Notes: generated by a model not told the origin, from the letters alone. A stretch of DNA of 64,000 nt from Amycolatopsis sp. CA-126428 (GCF_002904335.1 NZ_PPHF01000074.1:660739-724738), one strand, 5' to 3'. Counted from the first letter of the stretch, positions 7,770 to 16,197 are shown. Made by a program: numbers and translations.

Positions 7770-8525
7770 CTCCACCAGCGCGAGCACCGGGCGCTTCGCG
7801 GTGAGCGTGTCGCCGGAGGACTCGCCCCTCACCCGGCGCCGCACCCACGGCAGCGCGTGTTCCCGCGCCCACTGCAGGTTCTGGGTCCGGCGCGCGGCCG
7901 GGCTCAGCACCACACGCGGCGCCGGTTCCGGGTTGACCAGCGGATGCTCCACGTCGAGGACCCGCAGCACCTCGATGGCGACCTCGGTGTGCCCGAGCGC
8001 GTTGAGGTGCAGGCGGTCCGGCGCCCAGAACCGGCGGTCGCACAGCTGCCGCATCGACCACAGGTCGACCAGCAGCGCGTCGTGGCGGGCCGCGATGCCG
8101 CGCACGAGCTCGTTGTAGATGGCCACCCGGCCGCGGATCGCGCGGAACAGCGGGTCCTCGACGCCGTCGACCCCGGTGAACAGGATGAGGCGGGCGCCCG
8201 TCGCCCGGATCCGGGCGACGGCGGTTTCGTAGCCGGCGAGCATCGCGTCGATGTCGACCTTGGGCCGCATCAGGTCGTTGCCGCCGGCGTAGAGGGTGAC
8301 GAGATCGGGGTCCATGGCCAGCGCGGGCTCGAGCTGCTCGCCCAGGATCTGCGGCAGCAGCTTGCCGCGGATGGCGAGGTTGGCGTACCGGAACTCGGGC
8401 TCGCGCGCGGCGAGCTGCTCGGCGACGCGGTCGGCCCAGCCGCGCACCCCGTTCGGGGCGGCGGGGTCGTCGTCACCGACGCCTTCGGTGAACGAGTCCC
8501 CCAAAGTCACTAAGCGCTTGCTCAT
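7749..8525 (-). CDS. SGNH/GDSL-family hydrolase
   Basis: A 258-residue esterase-like protein. Block I VTLGDSFTEGVGDD carries the catalytic Ser, block III is YAGGNDLMRP, and the catalytic Asp-His pair is in DRLHLNALGH, as in GDSL lipases/acyl esterases. No signal peptide is present, so it is cytoplasmic. ATG 8525 is chosen because block I then starts at residue 7 and TACACT (8532-8537 on this strand) precedes it by six bases. The open frame extending 29 codons further upstream overlaps the divergent gene's promoter and is not supported. Confidence 0.9.
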   Translation of the reverse strand: MSKRLVTLGDSFTEGVGDDDPAAPNGVRGWADRVAEQLAAREPEFRYANLAIRGKLLPQILGEQLEPALAMDPDLVTLYAGGNDLMRPKVDIDAMLAGYETAVARIRATGARLILFTGVDGVEDPLFRAIRGRVAIYNELVRGIAARHDALLVDLWSMRQLCDRRFWAPDRLHLNALGHTEVAIEVLRVLDVEHPLVNPEPAPRVVLSPAARRTQNLQWAREHALPWVRRRVRGESSGDTLTAKRPVLALVESAPIPR

Positions 8526-8567
8526 GTGTCCAGTGTAGGCAAGCCGCGGAAGCAAATTCCGGAGGCC

Positions 8568-8594
8568 TGTCGGATCCAGCCGATGGTGTTCGTA
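8568..8594 (+). promoter_or_regulatory. Candidate ECF42-type sigma promoter
   Basis: TGTCGG at 8568-8573, 15 bases, then TTCGTA at 8589-8594, 42 bases before the reductase start. Same layout as the YCII-sigma promoter at 12854, with A instead of C as the last base. Confidence 0.6.
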
Positions 8595-8635
8595 GCAGGG
8601 GTGACAGGCCACCCGCTTCCTCGAGGAGACACACC

Positions 8636-9211
8636 ATGACCGCCACCTACACCTTCGACGTCTTCTCCACGCTGGACGGCTTCGCCAACCACAGCGGCGA
8701 CTGGGGTGGCTACTGGGGCAAGCAGGGCCCCGGGTTCCTCGCCCACCGCGCCGCCGCCTACCGCGATCCCCTGCGCATGGTGCTGGGCGCCAAGACCTAC
8801 GCGTCGAACGCGCCCTTCCTGGCCCCGGGCTTCGACCGTGCCCGGTTCGACGAGTGGATCACGCGCATGTTCGCCGCCCCGGTGACGGTGCTCTCCGGCC
8901 GGCTGACCCAGCCGCTCGACTGGCCGGGCACGACGATCGAGCCCGGCGACCCGGTCGAGGCGGTCAGGCGCCTCAAGGCGGGGTCCGATGTGCCCTTGCG
9001 CTCCCACGGGAGCCTGACCCTCAACCGGGCGCTGCTGAACGCCGGCCTGGTCGACACGATCGAGGTGACGGTGTTCCCGGTGCTCTCCGGCAAGACCGGC
9101 GTGGACCGGGTCTTCGACGGCGTGGCCGACTTCGACCTCGAGCTGCTCGAAGCCCGCACCTTCGACGGCCACACGCAGGTGCTGACCTACCGGCCGGCCC
9201 GGCACGGCTGA
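8636..9211 (+). CDS. Dihydrofolate reductase-like (RibD C-terminal) family protein
   Basis: A 191-residue member of the DHFR/RibD-C superfamily: TFDVFSTLDGFANHSGDWGG at the start, MVLGAKTYASNAPFL and VTVLSGRLTQPLDWPGTTIE in the middle, LRSHGSLTLNRALLNAGLVD and EVTVFPVLSGKTG for the nucleotide-binding part. It is probably an NADPH-dependent reductase; stand-alone members have mostly unknown substrates and are not housekeeping folA. GAGGAG lies 6-11 bases before ATG 8636. The promoter signature at 8568-8594 would place it under an ECF42 sigma factor. Confidence 0.87.
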   Translation: MTATYTFDVFSTLDGFANHSGDWGGYWGKQGPGFLAHRAAAYRDPLRMVLGAKTYASNAPFLAPGFDRARFDEWITRMFAAPVTVLSGRLTQPLDWPGTTIEPGDPVEAVRRLKAGSDVPLRSHGSLTLNRALLNAGLVDTIEVTVFPVLSGKTGVDRVFDGVADFDLELLEARTFDGHTQVLTYRPARHG

Positions 9212-9282
9212 CCGGCACCGGTCAGTTCCGCCGGGCGCGGAATCCGTGGACCGTGGCACCCGGGGCCCGGTACACGGGAAGG

Positions 9283-9957
9283 GTGACCGACTACGACGCG
9301 ATCGCCGACTGGTACGAAACCACGCTCGTCCCCAGCTGGCGGGCGGACCCGTTGGAGTTCGAGCCCACGCTGCGGGAGCTGCTCGGGCCGGGCACGGGAC
9401 CGTGCCTCGAGCTGGGCTGCGGCACCGGCGCCCACGCCGGGCGGATCCGGGAGCTCGGCCGCACCCCGCTCGGCGTCGACGTCTCCGCCGGGATGCTGCG
9501 GCACGCGGCCGCGCGGTTGCCGGTCGCGCGAGGTGACGCCACGGCGCTGCCGGTCGCCACCGGGACGCTGCCCGCCGTCGTCGCGATCATGGTCCACACC
9601 GACATGCCCGCCTACCCCGCGGTGCTGCGCGAAGCGGCCCGCGTGCTGGTCCCGGGCGGGGTGTTCGTGCACGTCGGCGTGCACCCGTGCTTCTGCGGCG
9701 GCTTCGCCGACCGCACCGACGGCCACGCCGTCGTCATCCGGCCCGGCTACCGGGAACCCGGCTGGACCATGGAGTCGTGGACCGACCAGGGCCTGCGGGA
9801 CAAGGTCGGGGCCACCCACCTGCCGTTGCCCGCGCTGCTGGGCGCGGTCCTCGACGCGGGGCTTATGTTCGAGCGGTTCGCCGAAGGCGGCGCACCCACA
9901 CCGACGGTCTTCGCCTGGCGCGCGAGAAAGCCTTACGCCGAACGAACCAACGGCTGA
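9283..9957 (+). CDS. Class I SAM-dependent methyltransferase
   Basis: A 224-residue protein with the Rossmann-like SAM-binding fold: motif I CLELGCGTGAHAGRI (about residues 44-58), the acidic turn GVDVSAGMLRHA, and GDATALPVATGTLPAVVAIM. The C-terminal half carries HVGVHPCFCGGFADR and an aromatic stretch likely to hold the substrate, which is unknown. GTG 9283 is chosen because TACACG (9271-9276) lies six bases upstream; the longer open frame to 8854 overlaps the reductase and is a shadow. Confidence 0.88.
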   Translation: MTDYDAIADWYETTLVPSWRADPLEFEPTLRELLGPGTGPCLELGCGTGAHAGRIRELGRTPLGVDVSAGMLRHAAARLPVARGDATALPVATGTLPAVVAIMVHTDMPAYPAVLREAARVLVPGGVFVHVGVHPCFCGGFADRTDGHAVVIRPGYREPGWTMESWTDQGLRDKVGATHLPLPALLGAVLDAGLMFERFAEGGAPTPTVFAWRARKPYAERTNG

Positions 9958-9987
9958 CCTGGCGATCCGGCTCGCTATGCTCCCGCG

Positions 9988-10255
9988 ATGACAGGCACGG
10001 CCCGCCCGCCCGCCCGGCAGCCACCCGCACATCGGATGCGGCGTTGCGCGACGGCCGGCTCGATCTGGCCGAGTACGCCGCGCACGCTGGGCCGGCACAG
10101 AGGCGGCCTCAAGTCGATCACCACCTTGACGCTGCCCCACGGCAAGCACCGGCGGCCGGGACAACAAGGCCCGGGTGCGGGATCCGCGGGACGGTTCGCC
10201 GCGGTACCCCGCCGGGACTGGCCCGGACGCGGCGGCAGTACGTGGGACCACCGTC
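9988..10255 (+). pseudogene. Possible decayed DUF1707-like fragment
   Basis: No intact gene fits this 270-base stretch. One frame reads RTSDAALRDGRLDLAEYAAH, like the DUF1707 consensus R-x-SDADR...GRLxLxEFxER with a deletion in the middle; a second frame then reads GGLKSITTLTLP, like the DL-x-x-L-x-x-DLP ending. An ATG at 9988 follows TATGCT (9974-9979). I read it as a frameshifted remnant; it could equally be non-coding. Confidence 0.3.
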
Positions 10256-10765
10256 CTAGGCGCTGATCTGCCGCGCCCGGTGCTCGGCGACGTGCACCCG
10301 AGTCGCACACCGCGTCGAGCAGAACCGGCGACGGCCGTTGCGCGAAGTATCGACGTACGCCGTTTCGCAGCTTTCGCGGCCGCAGATGCCCAGGCGGTCC
10401 GGGGCCTCGCACACCAGGTGGGCCAGCCCGCCCGAGGTGTACGCGCGGACCCGGCCGACCGGACCCGCGTCCTCGGCCGAGTAGTGCAGGTGGGGTGGCT
10501 TGCCGTCGTGGGTGGTGATGTACGGGCGGCAGGCCGCTTCGGCCAGCAGCTCGTTGACCAGCTCGGGGCGCGCGCCGGGGTCCGCGGCGAACACCGGCCG
10601 CAGCCGGGCGGCCCACGCGCCGATCAGGGCCGCTTCGGTGTCGGTCAGGGCCGGGATGGCCATGCCGTTGCGGACCATTCCGGCGAGGAGCTCGCTCGCG
10701 GAGCCGGCGTTGACCAGGTCGGCGGCCACCAGCGCGGCCGGGCCGCCGTAAGGGTTGAAGTGCAC
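10256..10765 (-). CDS. ABATE/CGNR zinc-finger transcription regulator
   Basis: A 169-residue protein: an N-terminal ligand-like ABATE domain followed by a CGNR zinc finger at the C-terminus (LGICGRESCETAYVDTSRNG, RRRFCSTRCATRVHVAEHR), with the Cys pairs and an R-N-G-R-R-R-F-C core of the family. Such proteins are presumed DNA-binding regulators, often of stress or secondary-metabolism genes. GTG 10765 is preferred: TGTAAT (10772-10777 on this strand) precedes it by six bases and VHFNPYGGPAALVAADLVN matches the family's usual beginning. An ATG at 10792 would add nine atypical residues. Confidence 0.85.
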   Translation of the reverse strand: MHFNPYGGPAALVAADLVNAGSASELLAGMVRNGMAIPALTDTEAALIGAWAARLRPVFAADPGARPELVNELLAEAACRPYITTHDGKPPHLHYSAEDAGPVGRVRAYTSGGLAHLVCEAPDRLGICGRESCETAYVDTSRNGRRRFCSTRCATRVHVAEHRARQISA

Positions 10766-10790
10766 TGAGTCATTACAGCAGGATCGAGGC

Positions 10791-10955
10791 ATGGACCGGA
10801 ACCGTTGCCCCCGCTGCGGCTGGCCGCTCGCCGAACTCCCGGCGGCCGCGTCCCAGCCCGTCACCCGCCGCCTCGACTACGTGCGCTGCGTCTGCGGCAG
10901 CTGGCTCGCCCGCTGGGACGGCGAAGTCGTCGGCGCCACCCGATCCGCGCCGTGA
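10791..10955 (+). CDS. Small zinc-ribbon protein
   Basis: A 54-residue protein with two Cys pairs: CPRCGWPL near the N-terminus and CVCGSW about 30 residues later, spaced for one zinc ribbon. Small proteins of this kind are common in actinomycetes and have no known role. ATG 10791 is divergent from the CGNR gene and shares its 25-bp control region. No other domain is visible. The frame upstream of 10791 would run through the CGNR promoter and is not favoured. Confidence 0.6.
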   Translation: MDRNRCPRCGWPLAELPAAASQPVTRRLDYVRCVCGSWLARWDGEVVGATRSAP

Positions 10956-10967
10956 CGCGGCCGTGGC

Positions 10968-12002
10968 TCAGAGGTCGAGCGCGCCCGCCGCGTTGTCGTT
11001 CCACTGGTCGACACGGCGGATGTACTCGTACAGCGCCCGGCTGCCGCGCACCCAGCGGCCCTGGTCGGCGATCGCCAGGTCGTCGGCTCCGGCGCGACGC
11101 GCCTCGGTGGCGAACCCGGACCGCAGGGAGTGCCCGGTCACCGGGTACGGCAGGCCCGCCCGGACCCCGGCCCGGGTGAGGATCTGGTTGACGCCGGTCG
11201 TGGTCAGCGCGGGCTCGCCGACGTTGCCGTGCCGGTCGACGCGGCGGAACGCCGGCCCTTCGGCGATCCCCGCGCCCGACCGCCACGCGTGCCACGCCCG
11301 CACCGGGTCGGTGTCGGGGCTCGCGCGTCGCGGGACGACCATGTCGCCGGTGCTCTTGCCGTGCCGGACCGTCACCGCCAGGCCCCGGTTGTCGACCGGC
11401 TGCACGTCGGTGACCAGCAGGTTCGCCAGGTCGGAGCAGCGCGCGGCGATCGGGAAGCCGATCAGCAGCATCGCCCGGTCGCGGGCGCCGGCCAGGGTGT
11501 CCGGGCACGCTCGGGACATTGCCCGCAGGTCGGCGAGGGTGACCATGGTGGCCTTGCCGCGGCCGCGCTGGACGCCTTCCCGGGCGAGGCGCTGCCGGTA
11601 CCCCTTCAACGCCCGCCACGCCGCGCGGCTCGCTTCCGGATCGACGACGACCTGGTGGTGCCGCAGCCCGGCCAGCGCCCCGGTGAGCCGCCGTTCGATC
11701 GTCGACGGTGCCGCCGGGGCGGCCCGTTCGGGCACCTCGGGCACGGCTCGTTCGCCGGGCCGCAGCGTACGTCCCCGTTCCAGCCACACGACGAACCCGG
11801 TCAGCGCCCCGATCGACGCCGACAGCGGCGGGATCCCGGCTTCGGCGGTGTAGTCCTGCCACACCTGCCAGTCCTGGGCGTAGGCCTTGAGCGTGTTCGG
11901 CGGCCGCTGCTCGTCGACGTGCCGGGCGGCCGCGGCGTCCAGCAGCGCCAGCCGCTCCTGCGGGCCGAGCGCGGCGTCGATCACCGGTTCCAGGTCGGGC
12001 AC
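10968..12002 (-). CDS. Tyrosine recombinase/phage integrase family protein
   Basis: A 344-residue tyrosine recombinase. A SAM-like core-binding domain occupies about residues 20-130 (TLKAYAQDWQVWQDYT). The catalytic domain shows Arg in FPIAARCSDLANL (the usual RxxEL is RCSDL), Lys in VRHGKSTGD, His-x-x-Arg in GHSLRSGFATEA, and the nucleophile in ALYEYIRR, most likely Tyr327. The second catalytic His/Trp position reads GRWVRGS. GTG 12002 follows TAACCT by six bases. No att site, excisionase or phage gene is nearby, so it looks like a resident recombinase rather than the end of an island. Confidence 0.87.
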   Translation of the reverse strand: MPDLEPVIDAALGPQERLALLDAAAARHVDEQRPPNTLKAYAQDWQVWQDYTAEAGIPPLSASIGALTGFVVWLERGRTLRPGERAVPEVPERAAPAAPSTIERRLTGALAGLRHHQVVVDPEASRAAWRALKGYRQRLAREGVQRGRGKATMVTLADLRAMSRACPDTLAGARDRAMLLIGFPIAARCSDLANLLVTDVQPVDNRGLAVTVRHGKSTGDMVVPRRASPDTDPVRAWHAWRSGAGIAEGPAFRRVDRHGNVGEPALTTTGVNQILTRAGVRAGLPYPVTGHSLRSGFATEARRAGADDLAIADQGRWVRGSRALYEYIRRVDQWNDNAAGALDL

Positions 12003-12011
12003 GCGCCGAGG

Positions 12012-12806
12012 TTACGGGATGTCGATCTCCGCGGGCAGGAACCGGGCCAGAGCGTCGGCCACCGCGTCGGGACGTTCCAGCGTCTGGATGTGCGGCGCGC
12101 CGCCGACGACCTCGAACTTCGCGCCCCCGCCGCCGATCCGGCCGGCAATGGCGGCCATCCCGTCGACCGGGATCGACGCGTCCGCCTCGCCGGCGAGCGC
12201 CAGCGCCGGTGCGGGGAAGTCGCGAAGGCGTTCGTAGACGTCCAAACCGCCGTACCCGCGCCAGATCGACGCCCACGTCCGCGGATCGAACGACGCCAGG
12301 CACTCGCGGGCGTACCGCACGCCGCCGGTGCCGGCGGCCAGGGCGCCGGGGCTGAACCAGCGTTCCAGCGTCGGCTCGATCAGCGGGGTCATCCCGGCGG
12401 TCTCGGCGAGCCGCGCGCGCTCCTCGAAGGCTTCGGGCGCCGGCTGGTCGGGCGCGGCCAGCACGGTCAGCGACGCGAAGCGGCCGGGCGCGGCCACGGC
12501 GGCGGTCTGCGCGATCGCCCCGCCCAGGGACAACCCGGCGACGTGGGCGGTGTCCAGCTCGAGCGCGTCCAGCACGGCCAGCAGATCGGCGGCGGTGGCC
12601 GTCATCGTGAACGGCAGCGGGGCACCGGCGGCGGAACCGTGGCCCCGGACGTCGTAGGCGAACACGCGCCGGCCTTCGGCGAGGCGGTCGAGCACCGGGT
12701 CCCACATCCGCCGGTCCAGGCCGAGGGAGTGGACGAGCACCACGGCGGGTCCGCGGGTGCCGCGGGCGGTCACCGTCGTCTCGTGGTCGGAGGCGGCGAT
12801 CTTCAT
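12012..12806 (-). CDS. Alpha/beta-fold hydrolase (enol-lactonase-like)
   Basis: A 264-residue alpha/beta hydrolase. The oxyanion strand is VVLVHSLGLDRRMWDP, the nucleophile elbow AGLSLGGAIAQTAA (Ser in GLSLG), the acid is in ALAGEADASIPVD and the His in GGAPHIQTLERPD. It resembles PcaD-type 3-oxoadipate enol-lactonases and related esterases, but no protocatechuate genes are nearby, so the substrate is open. The start ATG 12806 has AAGG a few bases before it. It is divergent from the YCII-sigma operon and lies nine bases upstream of the recombinase. Confidence 0.88.
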   Translation of the reverse strand: MKIAASDHETTVTARGTRGPAVVLVHSLGLDRRMWDPVLDRLAEGRRVFAYDVRGHGSAAGAPLPFTMTATAADLLAVLDALELDTAHVAGLSLGGAIAQTAAVAAPGRFASLTVLAAPDQPAPEAFEERARLAETAGMTPLIEPTLERWFSPGALAAGTGGVRYARECLASFDPRTWASIWRGYGGLDVYERLRDFPAPALALAGEADASIPVDGMAAIAGRIGGGGAKFEVVGGAPHIQTLERPDAVADALARFLPAEIDIP

Positions 12807-12853
12807 GCCTTGATCTTCTCAGCGGCGTCCAGGGAAAATCCCGGCCGGAACAC

Positions 12854-12880
12854 TGTCGATCCGCCCCCGGCGCGTTCGTC
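12854..12880 (+). promoter_or_regulatory. ECF42-type sigma promoter of the YCII-sigma operon
   Basis: TGTCGA (12854-12859), 15 bases, TTCGTC (12875-12880); the YCII start is 35 bases downstream. This matches the TGTCGA / CGTC elements I recall being reported for ECF42 promoters, implying autoregulation by the second gene. Confidence 0.8.
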
Positions 12881-12914
12881 TGAGCGGTGACGGCACGACC
12901 TCGAGGAGGACGAC

Positions 12915-13259
12915 GTGAAACAGTACCTGCTCAGCATCTACCAGCCCGACGGCCCGGCCCCGCCGCCGGAGGTGCTCGACGGCATCGCCGATAAGCTCGA
13001 CACCCTCAACGCCGACCTCAAAGCCGCCGGGGCCTGGGTGTTCGCCGGCGGGCTGCACCCGCCGTCGACCGCGACCGTGCTGCGGGCCGCCGACGGCGGC
13101 ACCCTGGTCACCGACGGCCCCTACGCCGAGGGCAAGGAGCACCTCGGCGGGTTCACGATCATCACCGCGCCCGACCTCGACGCCGCCCTCGCCTGGGGCG
13201 GCCGGCTCGCCGACGCCGTCGCCCCGCTGCCGGTCGAGGTGCGGCCGTTCCGCGGATGA
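12915..13259 (+). CDS. YCII-related (DGPF) domain protein
   Basis: A 114-residue ferredoxin-like-fold protein with the signature LVTDGPYAEGKEHLGGFTII, where the DGP(F/Y) tetrapeptide and following Glu/Lys define the YCII/DGPF family. Family members are small, partner with ECF42 sigma factors and have no agreed activity. GAGGAGGACG precedes ATG 12915. The stop overlaps the sigma gene start (ATGA), so the two are coupled, and the operon carries its own ECF42-type promoter. Confidence 0.9.
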   Translation: MKQYLLSIYQPDGPAPPPEVLDGIADKLDTLNADLKAAGAWVFAGGLHPPSTATVLRAADGGTLVTDGPYAEGKEHLGGFTIITAPDLDAALAWGGRLADAVAPLPVEVRPFRG

Positions 13260-14482
13260 GCGTCGAGGCGGTCTTCGCCGCCGAGTACGGCCGGGCGGTG
13301 TCGGTCCTCGTGCGGGTCTTCGGCGACATCGACATCGCCGAGGAAGCCGTGCAGGACGCGTTCGCCGAGGCGGTCCGGCGGTGGCCCTCGGCCGGGCCGC
13401 CGCCGAGCCCGGCGGGCTGGATCATCACCACCGCCCGCAACCGGGCCATCGACCGCCTGCGCCGCGAGGCCGCGCGGGCGGACAAACACGCCCAAGCGGC
13501 GCTGCTGCAAGCCGATCTTTCGCACGTCACAGCCGAGCCCGTGGAGGAGGACGCCGTGCCCGACGAACGGCTCCGGCTGATCTTCACCTGCTGCCACCCC
13601 GCGCTGGCCCTTCCGGCGCAGGTCGCGCTGACGCTGCGGCTGCTCGGCGGCCTGACCACCACGGAGATCGCGGCCGCCTTCCTGGTCGCCGAGCCGACCA
13701 TGGCGCAGCGGATCGTCCGGGCGAAGAACAAGATCCGCGACGCCGGCATCCCGTACCGCGTCCCGCGCGACGCCGACCTGCCCGCGCGGCTGGCCGCGGT
13801 GCTCGGCGTGCTGTACCTGATCTTCAACGAGGGCTACACGGCCGGCGCGGGGGAGGACCTGGTCCGCGACGACCTGTGCCGCGAGGCGATCCGGCTCACC
13901 CGGGTCCTGGCCGGGCTGATGCCCGACGAGCCCGAGGTGCAGGGCTTGCTGGCGCTGATGCTGCTCATCCAGTCGCGACGCGCCGCCCGCACCACGTCCG
14001 AGGGTGCGCTGGTGCTGCTGGCCGAGCAGGACCGGGCCCTCTGGGACGCGGACCTGATCGCCGAAGGGCAGGACATCGTCCGCCGCTGCCTGCGCCGCAA
14101 CCAGCCGGGCCCGTACCAGATCCAGGCGGCGATCCAGGCGGTCCACAGTGACGCGCCCACGGACTGGTCGCAGGTCAAGGCGCTCTACGACCAGCTGCTG
14201 GCCGCGATGCCGACGCCGGTGGTGGCGCTCAACCGGGCGGTCGCGGTCGCCGAGGTCGACGGCCCGGGCGCGGCGCTGGCCCTCGTCGAGGACCTCGGCC
14301 TCGACCGGTTCCCGCTGTTCCACGCGATCCGCGCGGACCTGCTGGCGCGCCTGGACCGGCGCGGCGAGGCGGCCGCGGCGTACACGACGGCGATCGAGCT
14401 CACCGGCAACCGCGCCGAGCGGGATCTGCTGCGCGGAAAACTGGCCGCCTGCGGTCAGAACGCGCCGGGCGAGAGGGCGTAG
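13256..14482 (+). CDS. ECF42-family RNA polymerase sigma factor
   Basis: A 408-residue sigma factor, about twice the normal ECF length. Region 2 (IAEEAVQDAFAEAVRRWPS, AGWIITTARNRAIDRLRRE) lies in residues 20-75 and region 4 (LGGLTTTEIAAAFLVAEPT, MAQRIVRAKNKIRDA) near 125-170. A long TPR-like C-terminal extension follows, with LGVLYLIFNEGYTA, AIRLTRVLAGLMPDEPEVQG and GPYQIQAAIQAVH, diagnostic of ECF42. No anti-sigma gene is present; in this family the extension itself is thought to control activity. It is coupled to the YCII gene and convergent with the KAP gene (28-base overlap). Confidence 0.92.
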   Translation: MSVEAVFAAEYGRAVSVLVRVFGDIDIAEEAVQDAFAEAVRRWPSAGPPPSPAGWIITTARNRAIDRLRREAARADKHAQAALLQADLSHVTAEPVEEDAVPDERLRLIFTCCHPALALPAQVALTLRLLGGLTTTEIAAAFLVAEPTMAQRIVRAKNKIRDAGIPYRVPRDADLPARLAAVLGVLYLIFNEGYTAGAGEDLVRDDLCREAIRLTRVLAGLMPDEPEVQGLLALMLLIQSRRAARTTSEGALVLLAEQDRALWDADLIAEGQDIVRRCLRRNQPGPYQIQAAIQAVHSDAPTDWSQVKALYDQLLAAMPTPVVALNRAVAVAEVDGPGAALALVEDLGLDRFPLFHAIRADLLARLDRRGEAAAAYTTAIELTGNRAERDLLRGKLAACGQNAPGERA

Positions 14483-16119
14483 GAGAACCGGCGGACGCGC
14501 GGGACCCAGGTCTGGAAGACGCGGAGGTCGGGCAGCGTGATCGACGGCGCGAGTTCGGTCAGGCTGCGGTGCAGGTGCGCCCAGTGTGCGACCTCGCCGG
14601 CGGGAATCGGGCCGACGGCCTGGCTCCGCCACGGCGCGTCGCCCTCCACCGGCTGCAGGTCCGCCACGAAGTCGGTCCACGGCGTCTGCGGCGCCCGGCG
14701 CAGCAGCGCGTCGGCGAACCGGCCGAACAGGCGCCCGTGCGCGGTGCACGTCCCGAGCAGCACGACCACGGCTTCGAACTCGCCGTCGAGGAAGGCGGAC
14801 GCCTCCGAGAGGTCCCGCGTCGCGCGCAGCATCCGGTAGAGGTTGATCAGGCGCTTCGCGTCCCGGGGCGTGTCGACCAGCTGGTCCAAGCGCGCGAGCA
14901 GAGCGATCTCCGGCTCGGTCAGGGGACGCGGTTTCGCGGGCGGCTCGGCCGGATCCAGCTGCGCGGCCACCTGCGAGCCGGGCTCCACGGGCAGGTCGGT
15001 GACCGGGCGGTCCCAGGTGGCCGCCGGTGCCGGTGCCGGTTCCACCACCGGGATCGGCGTGGGAGCCGGGGGTTCGACCATCCCGTCCAGCAGCTGCCGG
15101 AGACTGCCGGCGGGCATCCGGGGCAGGACCAGCGGGATGTTGAGGATCTTCTCCAGGTAGTCCTCGGGTGTCACGTGCCACCCGTCGCCCCGCAGGACGG
15201 GGTCCGCTTCGATCAGCCGGTCGTAGTGCGAGCTCAGCGACCGCAGCAGCCAGCGCGGATCCACGCCGACGACCACCACGAACAGGTCGAACGCCAGCAG
15301 CAGGTGCACCGCCTGCAGCACGTCGACGACCTGGCGGGGACTGCAGCGGTCGAGGTCGTCGATGTAGAGCACGATCCGGTCCAGCGGCCGGTTCCCGTCG
15401 TCGCCATCGGTGGTCATCAGCGCGACAAGCTTCTCGAAGTCCTTGCGGATGGTGGAGATGAGGCCCAGGTTGCCCTGGTAGTCGTCGGTGCGGGAGCGTT
15501 CGGCGAGGAAGGCGTACAGCCGCCGTCCCGGCGTCAGCTCGGTGAGCTGCCGGCCCAGCTCGCCGATCCGGGCGACGACCTCTTCCAGCTGCCGTTCGGC
15601 GATCTGCTGCTCGGCGTCGGCCTGCCGCAGGGCGGCGACCTCCCGGCGTGCGACGTCGTCGAGGCCGGTCTGCAGGTCTTCCGCGAGGGTTCGCAGCCGC
15701 CGCAGCCCGCCGCGCGCGGCCCGCACCAGCGTGAGCCCGGCGGTGGTGAGGGCGCCGGCCACCGCACCGACGCCGATCAGCCAGCTGCGGACGTCCGGGA
15801 CGAACGCCGTGAGACCCGCCCCGGCCAGCAGCACGATCCCCGCGGCGACGAGGGCGGTCCGGCCCCGGCGGTAGCGCGAGATCCGGCTCAGCTCTCCGGT
15901 TTCCTCCCGGGTTTCCCGCAGTTCACCGGCCAGCAGCCGGCCTTGCTCGGCCACGTCGCCGACGCCGAGCTTCCGCCACACGTCGGCGCACTGCTCCCGG
16001 AACGCCGGTGACTTCCCCAGCGCCCGGACCAGGTCGAGGGCCCGCGTCCGGCGGCTGTGGCGGGCTTCGCCGATCTTGCGCTTGAGGGCGGCGGCCTCGG
16101 CCTGGGCGCGCTCGGTCAC
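14455..16119 (-). CDS. KAP-family P-loop NTPase, 3' part after an in-frame stop
   Basis: 554 codons from GTG 16119, in the same frame as the upstream part and separated from it by one TAG at 16195-16197. The 25 codons between also read as coiled coil. It contains two adjacent membrane spans (TALVAAGIVLLAGAGLTAFV and LIGVGAVAGALTTAGLTLV), as KAP proteins do, a coiled coil, Walker B in RIVLYIDDLDRCSPRQVVDV, and the arginine-rich end of the NTPase domain. Walker A lies only in the upstream part, so this piece cannot bind nucleotide alone. GTG 16119 has no good ribosome-binding site; this is best read as the second half of one broken gene spanning 14455-17250. Confidence 0.85.
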   Translation of the reverse strand: MTERAQAEAAALKRKIGEARHSRRTRALDLVRALGKSPAFREQCADVWRKLGVGDVAEQGRLLAGELRETREETGELSRISRYRRGRTALVAAGIVLLAGAGLTAFVPDVRSWLIGVGAVAGALTTAGLTLVRAARGGLRRLRTLAEDLQTGLDDVARREVAALRQADAEQQIAERQLEEVVARIGELGRQLTELTPGRRLYAFLAERSRTDDYQGNLGLISTIRKDFEKLVALMTTDGDDGNRPLDRIVLYIDDLDRCSPRQVVDVLQAVHLLLAFDLFVVVVGVDPRWLLRSLSSHYDRLIEADPVLRGDGWHVTPEDYLEKILNIPLVLPRMPAGSLRQLLDGMVEPPAPTPIPVVEPAPAPAATWDRPVTDLPVEPGSQVAAQLDPAEPPAKPRPLTEPEIALLARLDQLVDTPRDAKRLINLYRMLRATRDLSEASAFLDGEFEAVVVLLGTCTAHGRLFGRFADALLRRAPQTPWTDFVADLQPVEGDAPWRSQAVGPIPAGEVAHWAHLHRSLTELAPSITLPDLRVFQTWVPRVRRFSYALSPGAF

Positions 16120-16194
16120 CGCGGTCAGCTGTTTGCGCTGCTCGAGTTCGCCGGCGAGCCGGTCGCGCAGCCGGGCGCCTTCGCGCAGCCGGGC

Positions 16195-16197
16195 CTA
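16195..16197 (-). other. Premature in-frame TAG within the macro/KAP gene
   Basis: On the minus strand the reading is CAC TAG GCC, and the frame stays open and protein-like on both sides for hundreds of codons. A single C-to-T change (CAG to TAG) would explain it. A sequencing error or stop-codon read-through are the alternatives. Confidence 0.85.

Noticed and set aside
10968..12002. Boundary of a genomic island or prophage
   Set aside because: Neighbouring genes have ordinary chromosomal character and composition; no att repeats, excisionase or phage genes are visible.
11130..12890. 586-codon frame antisense to the recombinase and hydrolase
   Set aside because: No domain and shadow codon pattern; both minus-strand genes have full catalytic motifs.
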